A program made the position numbers and the translations under genes. DNA of 64,000 nucleotides from Apostichopus japonicus (taxonomy: Eukaryota; Echinodermata; Holothuroidea; Aspidochirotida; Stichopodidae). Where the stretch lies: contig NC_092579.1 of assembly GCF_037975245.1 (NCBI RefSeq), positions 14,890,178 to 14,954,177 on the forward strand. The letters are read 5' to 3'. This document shows, in pieces, positions 47,099-61,400 of this stretch (its first letter is position 1; the number at the start of each line of letters is the position of its first letter). The notes below the pieces were generated by a model. It was given only the letters and a program-made list of their open reading frames with translations. It was not told where the DNA came from and did no database searches.

Positions 47099-47936
47099 AT
47101 CCTACCATCCTTCAATCCTACCATCATACCATTTAACCATGCTACCATTCTATCATCCTACCATTCTATCATTTACCATCCTACTATCCTACCATCTTTC
47201 AATCCTACCATTCTACAAACCTTCCATCATACAATCTAACCATCCTACTATCTAACCATCCTTCCATCCTACCATCCTTCAATCCTACCATCTGACCATC
47301 CTACCTTTCTACCTTCCTTCTATCCTTCCATCCTACCATATAAACATACTACCATCTAACCATTCTATCATCCTACCATTCTATTATTCTACCATGCTAC
47401 CATCCTTCCATCCTACCATCTAACCATCCTACTATCCAACCATCCTACCATGCTACCATCTAACCATCCTAACATTCTATCATTCCACCATCCTACCATT
47501 ATTCAATCCTTCCATCCTACCATCTAACCATCCTACTATCTAACCATCCTTCCATCCTACAATCCTACCATCTAACCATCCTACTATCTAGCCATCCTAC
47601 CATCTTACTATCTAACCATCCTACCATTATTCAATCCTTCCATCCTACCATCTAACCATCCTACCATCTAACCATCCTACTATCCAACCATCCTACCATG
47701 CTACCATCTAACCATCCTAACATTCTATTATTCCACCATCCTACCATTATTCAATCCTTTTATCCTACCATCTAACCATCCTACTATCTAACCATCCTTC
47801 CATCCTACTATCTAACCATCCTACCATTCTATTATCCTACCATCTAGCCATCCTACCATCTTACTATCTAACCATGCTACCATCCTTCCATCCTACCATC
47901 TAACCATCCTACCATTCTATCATCCTACCATTCTAT

Positions 47937-50900
47937 CATTCTACCATCCCTCTATCCTTCCATCCTACCATCCTACTATCCTTCCATCTAACCATCCAAC
48001 CATACTACCACCTTTCCAACCTACCATCCTTCCATTCTACTATCCTTCCATCCTACCATCTAACCATCCTACAATCCTACCATTCTACCATCCTACCATC
48101 CTACAATCTAACCATCCTACCATCTATCCATCCTTCCATTGTACCATTTAACCATCCTATCATCCTTCCATCCTACCATCCTACCATCAAGCCATCTTAC
48201 AATTCTATCATTGTACCCTCCTTCCATCCTACCATCCTACCATCCTTCAATCCTTCCATCTTTCCATCCTACATCCTACCATCTAAGCATCCTACCATCC
48301 AACCATCCTTCCCTCCTTCCATCCTAAGATCCTTCCATCCTTCCATCCTACCATCTTACCACACTACCATCCTGGCATCCTACCATCTAACCATCCTACC
48401 ATCTAACCATCCTTCCATCCTATCATCCTACCATTCTAAAATTCTGCCATCCTATCCTTCCATCTAACCATCCTACCATTCTTTCATCCTACCATTCTAT
48501 CATCCTTCTATACTACCATTCTACCATCCTGCCACCTAACCATCATACCATCTAACCATCCTACCATCCTGCCATCCTTCCATCCTTCTATCCTGTCATC
48601 TAACTATCCTACCATCCTACCATCCTTCCATTATACATCCTACCATCTAACCATCCTACCATTCTATCATCCTATCATTCTACCATCCTACCAATCTACC
48701 ATTTTTCCATCCTTCCATCTAACCATCCTACCATTCTATCATCCTATCATTCTACCATCCTACCATTCTACCATCCTGCCACCTAACCATCATACCATCT
48801 AACCATCCTACCATCCTGCCATCCTTCCATCCTTCTATCCTGTCATCTAACTATCCTACCATCCTACCATCCTTCCATTATACCATCCTACCATCTAACC
48901 ATCCTACCATTCTACCATCTTACCATCATACCATCCTTCCATCCTACCAGCATACCATCCTTCAATCCTTCCATCCTACCACCTAACCATCCTACCATCT
49001 AACAGTCCTACCATTCTATCATCCTACCATTCTATCATTCTACCAGCCTACTATCCTACCATTCTACCATCTAACCATCCTACCATCTAACCATCCTACC
49101 ATTCTATCATGTACCATCCTACCATCTAACCATCCTACTATCTAACCATCCTAACCTCCTTCCATCCTACCATCATACCATCCTTCCATGCTACCAGCAT
49201 ACCTTCTTTCCATCCTACCATCTAATCATCTAACCATTCTACCATTCTATCATCCTACCATTCTGTCATTCTATCATCCTACCATCCCTCTATCCTTCCA
49301 TTCTGCCATCCTTCAATCCTACCATCATACTATCCTTCATCTAACCATCCTACCATTCTATTATTCTACCATCCAACCATACTACCATCCTTCCATCCTA
49401 CCATCCTACCATCTAATCTCCTACCATCCTTCCATCCTACCATCCTACCATCTAATCTCCTACCATCCTTCCATCCTACCACCCTGTCATCTAACTATCC
49501 TACCATCTAACCATCCTACCATCCTTCCATTATACCATTATACCATCCTTCCATCCTACCCTCTAACCATCCTACCATTCTTTCATCCTACCATTCTACC
49601 ATCTTGCCACCTAACCATCATACGATCTAACCTTCCTACCATCCTTTCATCCTTCCAACCTTCCATCCTACCCTCCTGTCATCTAACTATCCTACCATCT
49701 AACTATCCTGCCATCCTTCCATTATACCATCCTTCCATACAAACATCCTACAATCTAACCATCTACCCATCCTACCATCTAACCATCCTACCATCTAACC
49801 ATCCTACCATTCTATCATCCTACCATCTAACCATCCTACCATTCTATCATCCTACCATTCTAAAATTCTGCCATTCTACCATCCTACTATCCTTCCATCT
49901 AACCATCCTACCATTCTTTCATCCTACCATTCTATCATCCTTCTATCCTACCATTCTACCATCCTGCCACCTAACCATCATACCATCCTGCCATTCTTCC
50001 ATCCTTCTATCCTGTCATCTAACTATCCTACCATCTAACCATCCTACAATCTAACCATCCTAACATCCTTCCATCCTACAATTATACCATGCTACCATCC
50101 TTCCATCCTACCATCCAACCATCTAACCATCCTACCATCCTACCATCCTTCCATCCTACCATTCTACCATCCCTCGATCCTTCCATCCTAACATCCTACC
50201 ATCCTATCATTCTATCATTGTACCATCCTACCATCCTTCTATCCTACCATCTTACCATCCACCATCTTACCATCCCACCATCTTACCATCTTAACATCTT
50301 AACATCTTACCATCTAGCCATCTTATCATCCTACCATCCTACCATCCTTCCATCCTTCCATCCTACCATCCTACCATCCTACCATTCTATCATTCTACCA
50401 TCCTTCCATCCTACCATCCTTCCATCCTTTCATCCATCCATCATACCATTCTACCATCCTACCATCCTTTTATCCTACCATACTACCATCCTTCAATCCT
50501 ACAATCCTTCCATCCTACCATCCTACCATCTAACCATCCTACCATCTAACCATCCTTCCATCCTACCATCTAACCATCCTACCATTCTATCATCCTACCA
50601 TTCTATCATTCTACCATCCTACCATCTAACCATCCTACAATCTAACCATCCTAACATCCTTCCATCCTACAATTATACCATGCTACCATCCTTCCATCCT
50701 TCCATCCTACCATCCTTCCATCCTACCATCCTTCCATCCTACCATTCTATCATCCTACCACTCTATCATTCTACTATCCTACCATCTAACCATCCTACAA
50801 TCTAACCATCCTAACATCCTTCCATCCTACAATTATACCATGCTACCATCCTTCCATCCTACCATCCAACCATCTAACCATCCTACCATCCTTCCATCCT

Positions 50901-53900
50901 ACCATTCTACCATCCTGCAATCTAACCATCCTACTATCTATCATTCTACCATCCCTCTATCCTTCCATCCTACCATCCTACTATCCTTCCATCTAACCAT
51001 CCAACCATACTACCACCTTTCCAACCTACCATCCTTCCATTCTACTATCCTTCCATCCTACCATCTAACCATCCTACAATCCTACCATTCTACCATCCTA
51101 CCATCCTACAATCTAACCATCCTACCATCTATCCATCCTTCCATTGTACCATTTAACCATCCTATCATCCTTCCATCCTACCATCCTACCATCAAGCCAT
51201 CTTACAATTCTATCATTGTACCCTCCTTCCATCCTACCATCCTACCATCCTTCAATCCTTCCATCTTTCCATCCTACATCCTACCATCTAAGCATCCTAC
51301 CATCCAACCATCCTTCCCTCCTTCCATCTTAAGATCCTTCCATCCTTCCATCCTACCATCTTACCACACTACCATCCTGGCATCCTACCATCTAACCATC
51401 CTACCATCTAACCATCCTTCCATCCTATCATCCTACCATTCTAAAATTCTGCCATCCTATCCTTCCATCTAACCATCCTACCATTCTTTCATCCTACCAT
51501 TCTATCATCCTTCTATACTACCATTCTACCATCCTGCCACCTAACCATCATACCATCTAACCATCCTGCCATCCTTCCATCCTTCTATCCTGTCATCTAA
51601 CTATCCTACCATCCTACCATCCTTCCATTATACCATCCTACCATCTAACCATCCTACCATTCTATCATCCTATCATTCTACCATCCTACCAATCTACCAT
51701 TTTTCCATCCTTCCATCTAACCATCCTACCATTCTATCATCCTATCATTCTACCATCCTACCATTCTACCATCCTGCCACCTAACCATCATACCATCTAA
51801 CCATCCTACCATCCTGCCATCCTTCCATCCTTCTATCCTGTCATCTAACTATCCTACCATCCTACCATCCTTCCATTATACCATCCTACCATCTAACCAT
51901 CCTACCATTCTACCATCTTACCATCATACCATCCTTCCATCCTACCAGCATACCATCCTTCAATCCTTCCATCCTACCACCTAACCATCCTACCATCTAA
52001 CAGTCCTACCATTCTATCATCCTACCATTCTATCATTCTACCAGCCTACTATCCTACCATTCTACCATCTAACCATCCTACCATCTAACCATCCTACCAT
52101 TCTATCATGTACCATCCTACCATCTAACCATCCTACTATCTAACCATCCTAACCTCCTTCCATCCTACCATCATACCATCCTTCCATGCTACCAGCATAC
52201 CTTCTTTCCATCCTACCATCTAATCATCTAACCATCCTACCATTCTATCATCCTACCATTCTGTCATTCTATCATCCTACCATCCCTCTATCCTTCCATT
52301 CTGCCATCCTTCAATCCTACCATCATACTATCCTTCATCTAACCATCCTACCATTCTATTATTCTACCATCCAACCATACTACCATCCTTCCATCCTACC
52401 ATCCTACCATCTAATCTCCTACCATCCTTCCATCCTACCATCCTACCATCTAATCTCCTACCATCCTACCATCCTTCCATCCTACCACCCTGTCATCTAA
52501 CTATCCTACCATCTAACCATCCTACCATCCTTCCATTATACCATTATACCATCCTTCCATCCTACCCTCTAACCATCCTACCATTCTTTCATCCTACCAT
52601 TCTACCATCTTGCCACCTAACCATCATACCATCTAACCTTCCTACCATCCTTTCATCCTTCCAACCTTCCATCCTACCCTCCTGTCATCTAACTATCCTA
52701 CCATCTAACTATCCTGCCATCCTTCCATTATACCATCCTTCCATACAAACATCCTACAATCTAACCATCTACCCATCCTACCATCTAACCATCCTACCAT
52801 CTAACCATCCTACCATTCTATCATCCTACCATCTAACCATCCTACCATTCTATCATCCTACCATTCTAAAATTCTGCCATTCTACCATCCTACTATCCTT
52901 CCATCTAACCATCCTACCATTCTTTCATCCTACCATTCTATCATCCTTCTATCCTACCATTCTACCATCCTGCCACCTAACCATCATACCATCCTGCCAT
53001 TCTTCCATCCTTCTATCCTGTCATCTAACTATCCTACCATCTAACCATCCTACAATCTAACCATCCTAACATCCTTCCATCCTACAATTATACCATGCTA
53101 CCATCCTTCCATCCTACCATCCAACCATCTAACCATCCTACCATCCTACCATCCTTCCATCCTACCATTCTACCATCCCTCGATCCTTCCATCCTAACAT
53201 CCTACCATCCTATCATTCTATCATTGTACCATCCTACCATCCTTCTATCCTACCATCTTACCATCCACCATCTTACCATCCCACCATCTTACCATCTTAA
53301 CATCTTAACATCTTACCATCTAGCCATCTTATCATCCTACCATCCTACCATCCTTCCATCCTACCATCCTACCATTCTATCATTCTACCATCCTTCCATC
53401 CTACCATCCTTCCATCCTTTCATCCATCCATCATACCATTCTACCATCCTACCATCCTTTTATCCTACCATACTACCATCCTTCAATCCTACAATCCTTC
53501 CATCCTACCATCCTACCATCTAACCATCCTACCATCTAACCATCCTACCATCTAACCATCCTACCATTCTATCATCCTACCATTCTATCATTCTACCATC
53601 CTACCATCTAACCATCCTACAATCTAACCATCCTAACCTCCTTCCATCCTACAATTATACCATCTAACCATCCTTCCATCCTTCCATCCTACCATCCTTC
53701 CATCCTACCATCCTTCCATCCTACCATTCTATCATCCTACCACTCTATCATTCTACTATCCTACCATCTAACCATCCTACAATCTAACCATCCTAACATC
53801 CTTCCATCCTACAATTATACCATGCTACCATCCTTCCATCCTACCATCCAACCATCTAACCATCCTACCATCCTTCCATCCTACCATTCTACCATCCTGC

Positions 53901-53940
53901 AATCTAACCATCCTACTATCTAATCATCCTAACATCTAAG
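47937..53940. repeat. ~3.0-kb tandem higher-order unit within the satellite
   Basis: Landmarks recur at offsets of 2,998-3,006 bp: CCATTGTACCATTTAACC at 48136 and 51141, ATGCTACCAGCATACC at 49188 and 52186, and the frame starting at 50089 again at 53095. The join at about 50940 reads CTACTATCTA|TCATTCTACC. Confidence 0.9.
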
Positions 53941-54966
53941 CATCCTCCCATCTAACCATCTTACCATCCTTCCATCCTACCATCTTATCATCTCACAATT
54001 TAACCATCCTACCATCCTACCATCTAAACATCCTACCATTCTATCATCTTATCATTCTACTATCCTACCATCCTACCATCCTTCCATCCTACCATCTAAC
54101 CATCCTACCATCCTACCATTCTATCATCCTACCACTCTATCATTCTACTATCCTACCATCTAACCATCCTACAATCTAACCATCCTAACATCCTTCCATC
54201 CTACAATTATACCATGCTACCATCCTTCCATCCTACCATCCAACCATCCTACCATCTAACCATCCTTCCATCCTACCATTCTGCCATCCTGCAATCGAAC
54301 CATCCTACTATCTAATCATCCTAACATCTAAGCATCCTCCAATCTAACCATCTTACCATCCTTCCATCCTACCATCTTATCATCTCACAATTTAACCATC
54401 CTACCATCTAAACATCCTACCATTCTATCATCTTATCATTCTACTATCCTACCATCCTACCATCCTTCCATCCTACCATCTAACCATCCTACCATCCTTC
54501 CATCCTACCATTCTATCATCCTACCACTCTATCATTCTACTATCCTACCATCTAACCATCCTACAATCTAACCATCCTAACATCCTTCCATCCTACAATT
54601 ATACCATGCTACCATCCTTCCATCCTACCATCCAACCATCCTACCATCTAACCATCCTTCCATCCTGCCATCCTGCAATCGAACCATCCTACTATCTAAT
54701 CATCCTAACATCTAAGCATCCTCCCATCTAACCATCTTACCATCCTTCCATCCTACCATCTTATCATCTCACAACTTAACCATCCTACCATCTAAACATC
54801 CTACCATTCTATCATCTTATCATTCTACTATCCTACCATCCTTCCATCCTACCATCTAACCATCCTAACATTCTACCATCCAACCATCCTTCTATCTTAC
54901 CATCCTTCTATCCTACCAGCCTTCCATCCTTCCATCCTACCATCCTTCTAACCTACCATCCTTCCA

Positions 54967-55481
54967 GGATGGAAGGATGAAAGAATGGTAGGATGTTAGG
55001 ATGGAAGGATGGTAGCATGGTAGCATGGTATAATTGTAGGATGGAAGGATGTTAGGATGGTTAGATTGTAGGATGGTTAGATGGTAGGATAGTAGGATGA
55101 AAGAATGGTAGGTCGGTAGGTTGGTACGATGGTTGGATGGTAGGATGGAAGGATGGTTAGATGGTAGGATGTAGGATGGAAGGATGGAGGGATGGTAGAA
55201 TGGTAGGATGGAAGGATGGAAGGATAGTAGAATGGTAGGATGGAAGGATGGTACGATGGAAGGATCATAGGATGATCGAATGGTAGGATGCTAGGATGGT
55301 TAGATCGTAGGATGGATGGATGGAAGGATGGAAAATGGTAGGATTAAAGGATGGTAGAATGATAGAATGGTTGGATGGTAGAATGGTAGGATGCTAGGGT
55401 GGTTACATGGAAGGATGGAAGGATGGAAAAATTGTAGAATGGTAGGATGGTAGAATGATAGAATCGTTGGATGATCAAACC
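54967..55481 (-). repeat. Inverted block of the octamer satellite, copy 2
   Basis: Same junctions and nearly identical sequence as copy 1, displaced by 8,383 bp, so one inversion was later copied with its flanks. Confidence 0.93.
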
Positions 55482-58400
55482 ATCCTACCATCCTTCAATC
55501 CTACCATCATACCATTTAACCATGCTACCATTCTATCATCCTACCATTCTATCATTTACCATCCTACTATCCTACCATCTTTCAATCCTACCATTCTACA
55601 AACCTTCCATCATACAATCTAACCATCCTACTATCTAACCATCCTTCCATCCTACCATCCTTCAATCCTACCATCTGACCATCCTACCTTTCTACCTTCC
55701 TTCTATCCTTCCATCCTACCATATAAACATACTACCATCTAACCATTCTATCATCCTACCATTCGATTATTCTACCATGCTACCATCCTACCATCTAACC
55801 ATCCTACTATCCAACCATCCTACCATGCTACCATCTAACCATCCTAACATTCTATCATTCCACCATCCTACCATTATTCAATCCTTCCATCCTACCATCT
55901 AACCATCCTACTATCTAACCATCCTTCCATCCTACAATCCTACCATCCTACCATCTAACCATCCTACTATCTAGCCATCCTACCATCTTACTATCTAACC
56001 ATCCTACCATTATTCAATCCTTCCATCCTACCATCTAACCATCCTACCATCTAACCATCCTACTATCCAACCATCCTACCATGCTACCATCTAACCATCC
56101 TAACATTCTATCATTCCACCATCCTACCATTATTCAATCCTTCCATCCTACCATCTAACCATCCTACTATCTAACCATCCTTCCATCCTACTATCTAACC
56201 ATCCTACCATTCTATTATCCTACCATCTAGCCATCCTACCATCTTACTATCTAACCATGCTACCATCCTTCCATCCTACCATCTAACCATCCTACCATTC
56301 TATCATCCTACCATTCTATCATTCTACCATCCCTCTATCCTTCCATCCTACCATCCTACTATCCTTCCATCTAACCATCCAACCATACTACCACCTTTCC
56401 AACCTACCATCCTTCCATTCTACTATCCTTCCATCCTACCATCTAACCATCCTACAATCCTACCATTCTACCATCCTACCATCCTACAATCTAACCATCC
56501 TACCATCTATCCATCCTTCCATTGTACCATTTAACCATCCTATCATCCTTCCATCCTACCATCCTACCATCAAGCCATCCTACAATTCTATCATTGTACC
56601 CTCTTTCCATCCTACATCCTACCATCTAAGCATCCAACCATCCTTCGCTCCTTCCATCCTAAGATCCTTCCATCCTTCCATCCTACCATCTTACCACACT
56701 ACCATCCTGGCATCCTACCATCTAACCATCCTACCATCTAACCATCCTTCCATCCTATCATCCTACCATTCTAAAATTCTGCCATCCTATCCTTCCATCT
56801 AACCATCCTACCATTCTTTCATCCTACCATTCTATCATCCTTCTATACTACCATTCTACCATCCTGCCACCTAACCATCATACCATCTAACCATCCTACC
56901 ATCCTGCCATCCTTCCATCCTTCTATCCTGTCATCTAACTATCCTACCATCCTACCATCCTTCCATTATACCATCCTACCATCTAACCATCCTACCATTC
57001 TATCATCCTATCATTCTACCATCCTACCAATCTACCATTTTTCCATCCTTCCATCTAACCATCCTACCATTCTACCATCCTACCATTCTTTCATCCTACC
57101 ATTCTACCATCTTGCCACCTAACCATCATACCATCTAACCTTCCTACCATCCTTTCATCCTACCATCCTTCCAACCTTCCATCCTACCATCCTGTCATCT
57201 AACTATCCTACCATCTAACCATCCTACCATCCTTCCATTATACCATCCTTCCATCCTAACATAATACAATCTAACCATCTTCCCATCCTACCATCTAACC
57301 ATCCTACTATCTAACCATCCTACTATCTAACCATCCTAACCTCCTTCCATCATACCATCCTTCCATGCTACCAGCATACCTTCTTTCCATCCTACCATCT
57401 AATCATCTAACCATCCTACCATTCTATCATCCTACCATTAGGTCGTTCTACCATCCCTCTATCCTGCCATCCTTCAATCCTACCATCCTACTATCCTTCA
57501 TCTAACCATCCTACCATTCTATTATTCTACCATACTACCATCCTATCATCCTTCCATCCTACCATCTAATCTCCTACCATCCTTCCATCCTACCATACTA
57601 CCATCCTTCCATCCTACCATCTTTCCATCCTACCATACTATTATCCTTCCATCCTACCATCCTTCCATCCTATCATCTAATCTCCTACCATCCTACCATC
57701 CTACCATACTACCATCCTTCCATCCTACCATCTTTCCATCCTACCATCTAATCTCCTACCATCCTTCCATCCTACCATCCTTCCATCCTACCATCCTGTC
57801 ATCTAACTATCCTACCATCTAACCATCCTACCATCCTTCCATTATACCATTATACCATCCTTCCATCCTACCCTCTAACCATCCTACCATTCTTTCATCC
57901 TACTATTCTACCATCTTGCCACCTAACCATCATACCATCTAACCTTCCTACCATCCTTTCATCCTACCATCCTTCCAAACTTCCATCCTACCATCCTGTC
58001 ATCTAACTATCCTACCATCTAACCATCCTACCATCCTTCCATTATACCATCCTTCCATCCTAACATAATACAATTTAACCATCTTCCCATCCTACCATCT
58101 AACCATCCTACTATCTAACCATCCTAACATCCTTCCATCCTACAATCCTACCATCCTTCCATCCTACCATCTAACCATTCTACCATCTAACCATCCTACC
58201 ATTCTATCATCCTACCATTCTATCATCCTACCATCCTACCATCGCTCTATCCTTCCATCCTACCATCCTACTATCCTTCCATCTAACCATCCTACCATAC
58301 TACCATCTTTCCAACCTACCAACCTTCCATTCTACTATCCTTCCATCCTACAATCTAACCATCCTACCATCCTACCATTCTATCATCCTACCATCCTACC

Positions 58401-61400
58401 ATCCTTCCATCCTTCCATCCTACCAGCATACCATCCTTCCATTCTTTCATCCTATCATCTAACCATCCTACCATTCTATTATCCTAAAATCTAACTATCC
58501 TACCATCTAACCATCCTACTATCTAACCATCCTTCCATTCTTCCATCTAACCATCCTACCATTCTATCATCCTACCATTCTATCATTCTACCATCCCTCT
58601 ATCCTTCCATCCTACCATCCTACTATCCTTCCATCTAACCATCCAACCATACTACCACCTTTCCAACCTACCATCCTTCCATTCTACTATCCTTCCATCC
58701 TTCCATCTAACCATCCTACAATCCTACCATTCTACCATCCTACCATCCTACAATCTAACCATCCTACCATCTATCCATCCTTCCATTGTACCATTTAACC
58801 ATCCTATCATCCTTCCATCCTACCATCCTTCCAACCTACCATCAAGCCATCCTACAATTCTATCATTGTACCCTCCTTCCATCCTACCATCCTACCATCC
58901 TTCAATCCTTCCATCTTTCCATCCTACATCCTACCATCTAAGCATCCTACCATCCAACCATCCTTCCCTCCTTCCATCCTAAGATCCTTCCATCCTTCCA
59001 TCCTACCATCTTACCACACTACCATCCTGGCATCCTACCATCTAACCATCCTACCATCTAACCATCCTTCCATCCTATCATCCTACCATTCTAAAATTCT
59101 GCCATCCTATCCTTCCATCTAACCATCCTACCATTCTTTCATCCTACCATTCTATCATCCTTCTATACTACCATTCTACCATCCTGCCACCTAACCATCA
59201 TACCATCTAACCATCCTACCATCCTGCCATCCTTCCATCCTTCTATCCTGTCATCTAACTATCCTGCCATCCTACCATCCTTCCATTATACCATCCTACC
59301 ATCTAACCATCCTACCATTCTATCATCCTATCATTCTACCATCCTACCAATCTACCATTTTTCCATCCTTCCATCTAACCATCCTACCATTCTATCATCC
59401 TATCATTCTACCATCCTACCATTCTACCATCCTGACACCTAACCATCATACCATCTAACCATCCTACCATCCTGCCATCCTTCCATCCTTCTATCCTGTC
59501 ATCTAACTATCCTACCATCCTTCCATTATACCATCCTACCATCTAACCATCCTACCATTCTACCATCTTACCATCATACCATCCTTCCATCCTACCAGCA
59601 TACCATCCTTCAATCCTTCCATCCTACCACCTAACCATCCTACCATCTAACAGTCCTACCATTCTATCATCCTACCATTCTATCATTCTACCAGCCTACT
59701 ATCCTACCATTCTACCATCTAACCATCCTACCATCTAACCATCCTACCATTCTATCATGTACCATCCTACTATCTAACCATCCTACTATCTAACCATCCT
59801 AACCTCCTTCCATCCTACCATCCTTCCATGCTACCAGCATACCTTCTTTCCATCCTACCATCTAATCATCTAACCATCCTACCATTCTATCATCCTACCA
59901 TTCTGTCATTCTATCATCCTACCATCCCTCTATCCTTCCATTCTGCCATCCTTCAATCCTACCATCATACTATCCTTCATCTAACCATCCTACCATTCTA
60001 TTATTCTACCATCCAACCATACTACCATCCTTCCATCCTACCATCCTACCATCTAATCTCCTACCATCCTTCCATCCTACCATCCTACCATCCTACCATC
60101 TAATCTCCTACCATCCTTCCATCCTACCACCCTGTCATCTAACTATCCTACCATCTAACCATCCTACCATCCTTCCATTATACCATGATACCATCCTTCC
60201 ATCCTACCCTCTAACCATCCTACCATTCTTTCATCCTACCATTCTACCATCTTGCCACCTAACCATCATACCATCTAACCTTCCTACCATCCTTTCATCC
60301 TTCCAACCTTCCATCCTACCCTCCTGTCATCTAACTATCCTACCATCTAACTATCCTGCCATCCTTCCATTATACCATCCTTCCATACAAACATCCTACA
60401 ATCTAACCATCTACCCATCCTACCATCTAACCATCCTACCATCTAACCATCCTACCATTCTATCATCCTACCATCTAACCATCCTACCATTCTATCATCC
60501 TACCATTCTAAAATTCTGCCATTCTACCATCCTACTATCCTTCCATCTAACCATCCTACCATTCTTTCATCCTACCATTCTATCATCCTTCTATCCTACC
60601 ATTCTACCATCCTGCCACCTAACCATCATACCATCCTGCCATTCTTCCATCCTTCTATCCTGTCATCTAACTATCCTACCATCTAACCATCCTTCCATTA
60701 TACCATCTAACCATCCTACCATTCTATCATCCTATTATTCTAAAATTCTGCCATCCTACCATCCTACTATCCATCCATCTAACCATCCTACCATTCTTTC
60801 ATCCTACCATTCTATCATCCTTCTATCCTACCATTCTACCATCCTGCCACCTAACCATCATACCATCTAACCATCCTACCATCCTGCCATCCTTCCATCC
60901 TTCTATCCTGTCATCTAACTATCCTACCATCTAACCATCCTACCATCCTTCCATTATACCATCCTACCATCTAACCATCCTACCATTCTATCATCCTATC
61001 ATTCTACCATCCTACCAATCTACCATTTTTCCATCCTTCCATCCTTCAATCCTTCCATCTAACCATCCTACCATCTAACCATTCTACCATCTAACTATCC
61101 TACCATTCTACCATCTTACCATCCTACCACCCTACCATTCTTTTATCCTACCATATAACCATCCTACCATCTTAATATCTAACCATCCTTCTATCCTACC
61201 ATCCCTCCATCCAACCATATACCCATCTAACTATCCTACCATTCTATCATCCTTCCATCCTACCATCTAACCATCCTAACATTCTATCATCCTACCCTCC
61301 TGCCATTTAACCACCATCTAACCATCCTACCATCTAACCATCCTACCATTCTATCATCCTATTATTCTATCATTCTACCATCCTTCCATCTTTCCATCCT

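Noticed and set aside
49188-50054. 288-codon ORF, and the related 238-, 210- and 142-codon ORFs
   Set aside because: They are translations of the octamer satellite in a frame that happens to lack CTAA variants; each frame gives the same ILPSYHPT repeat and copies recur with the satellite blocks.
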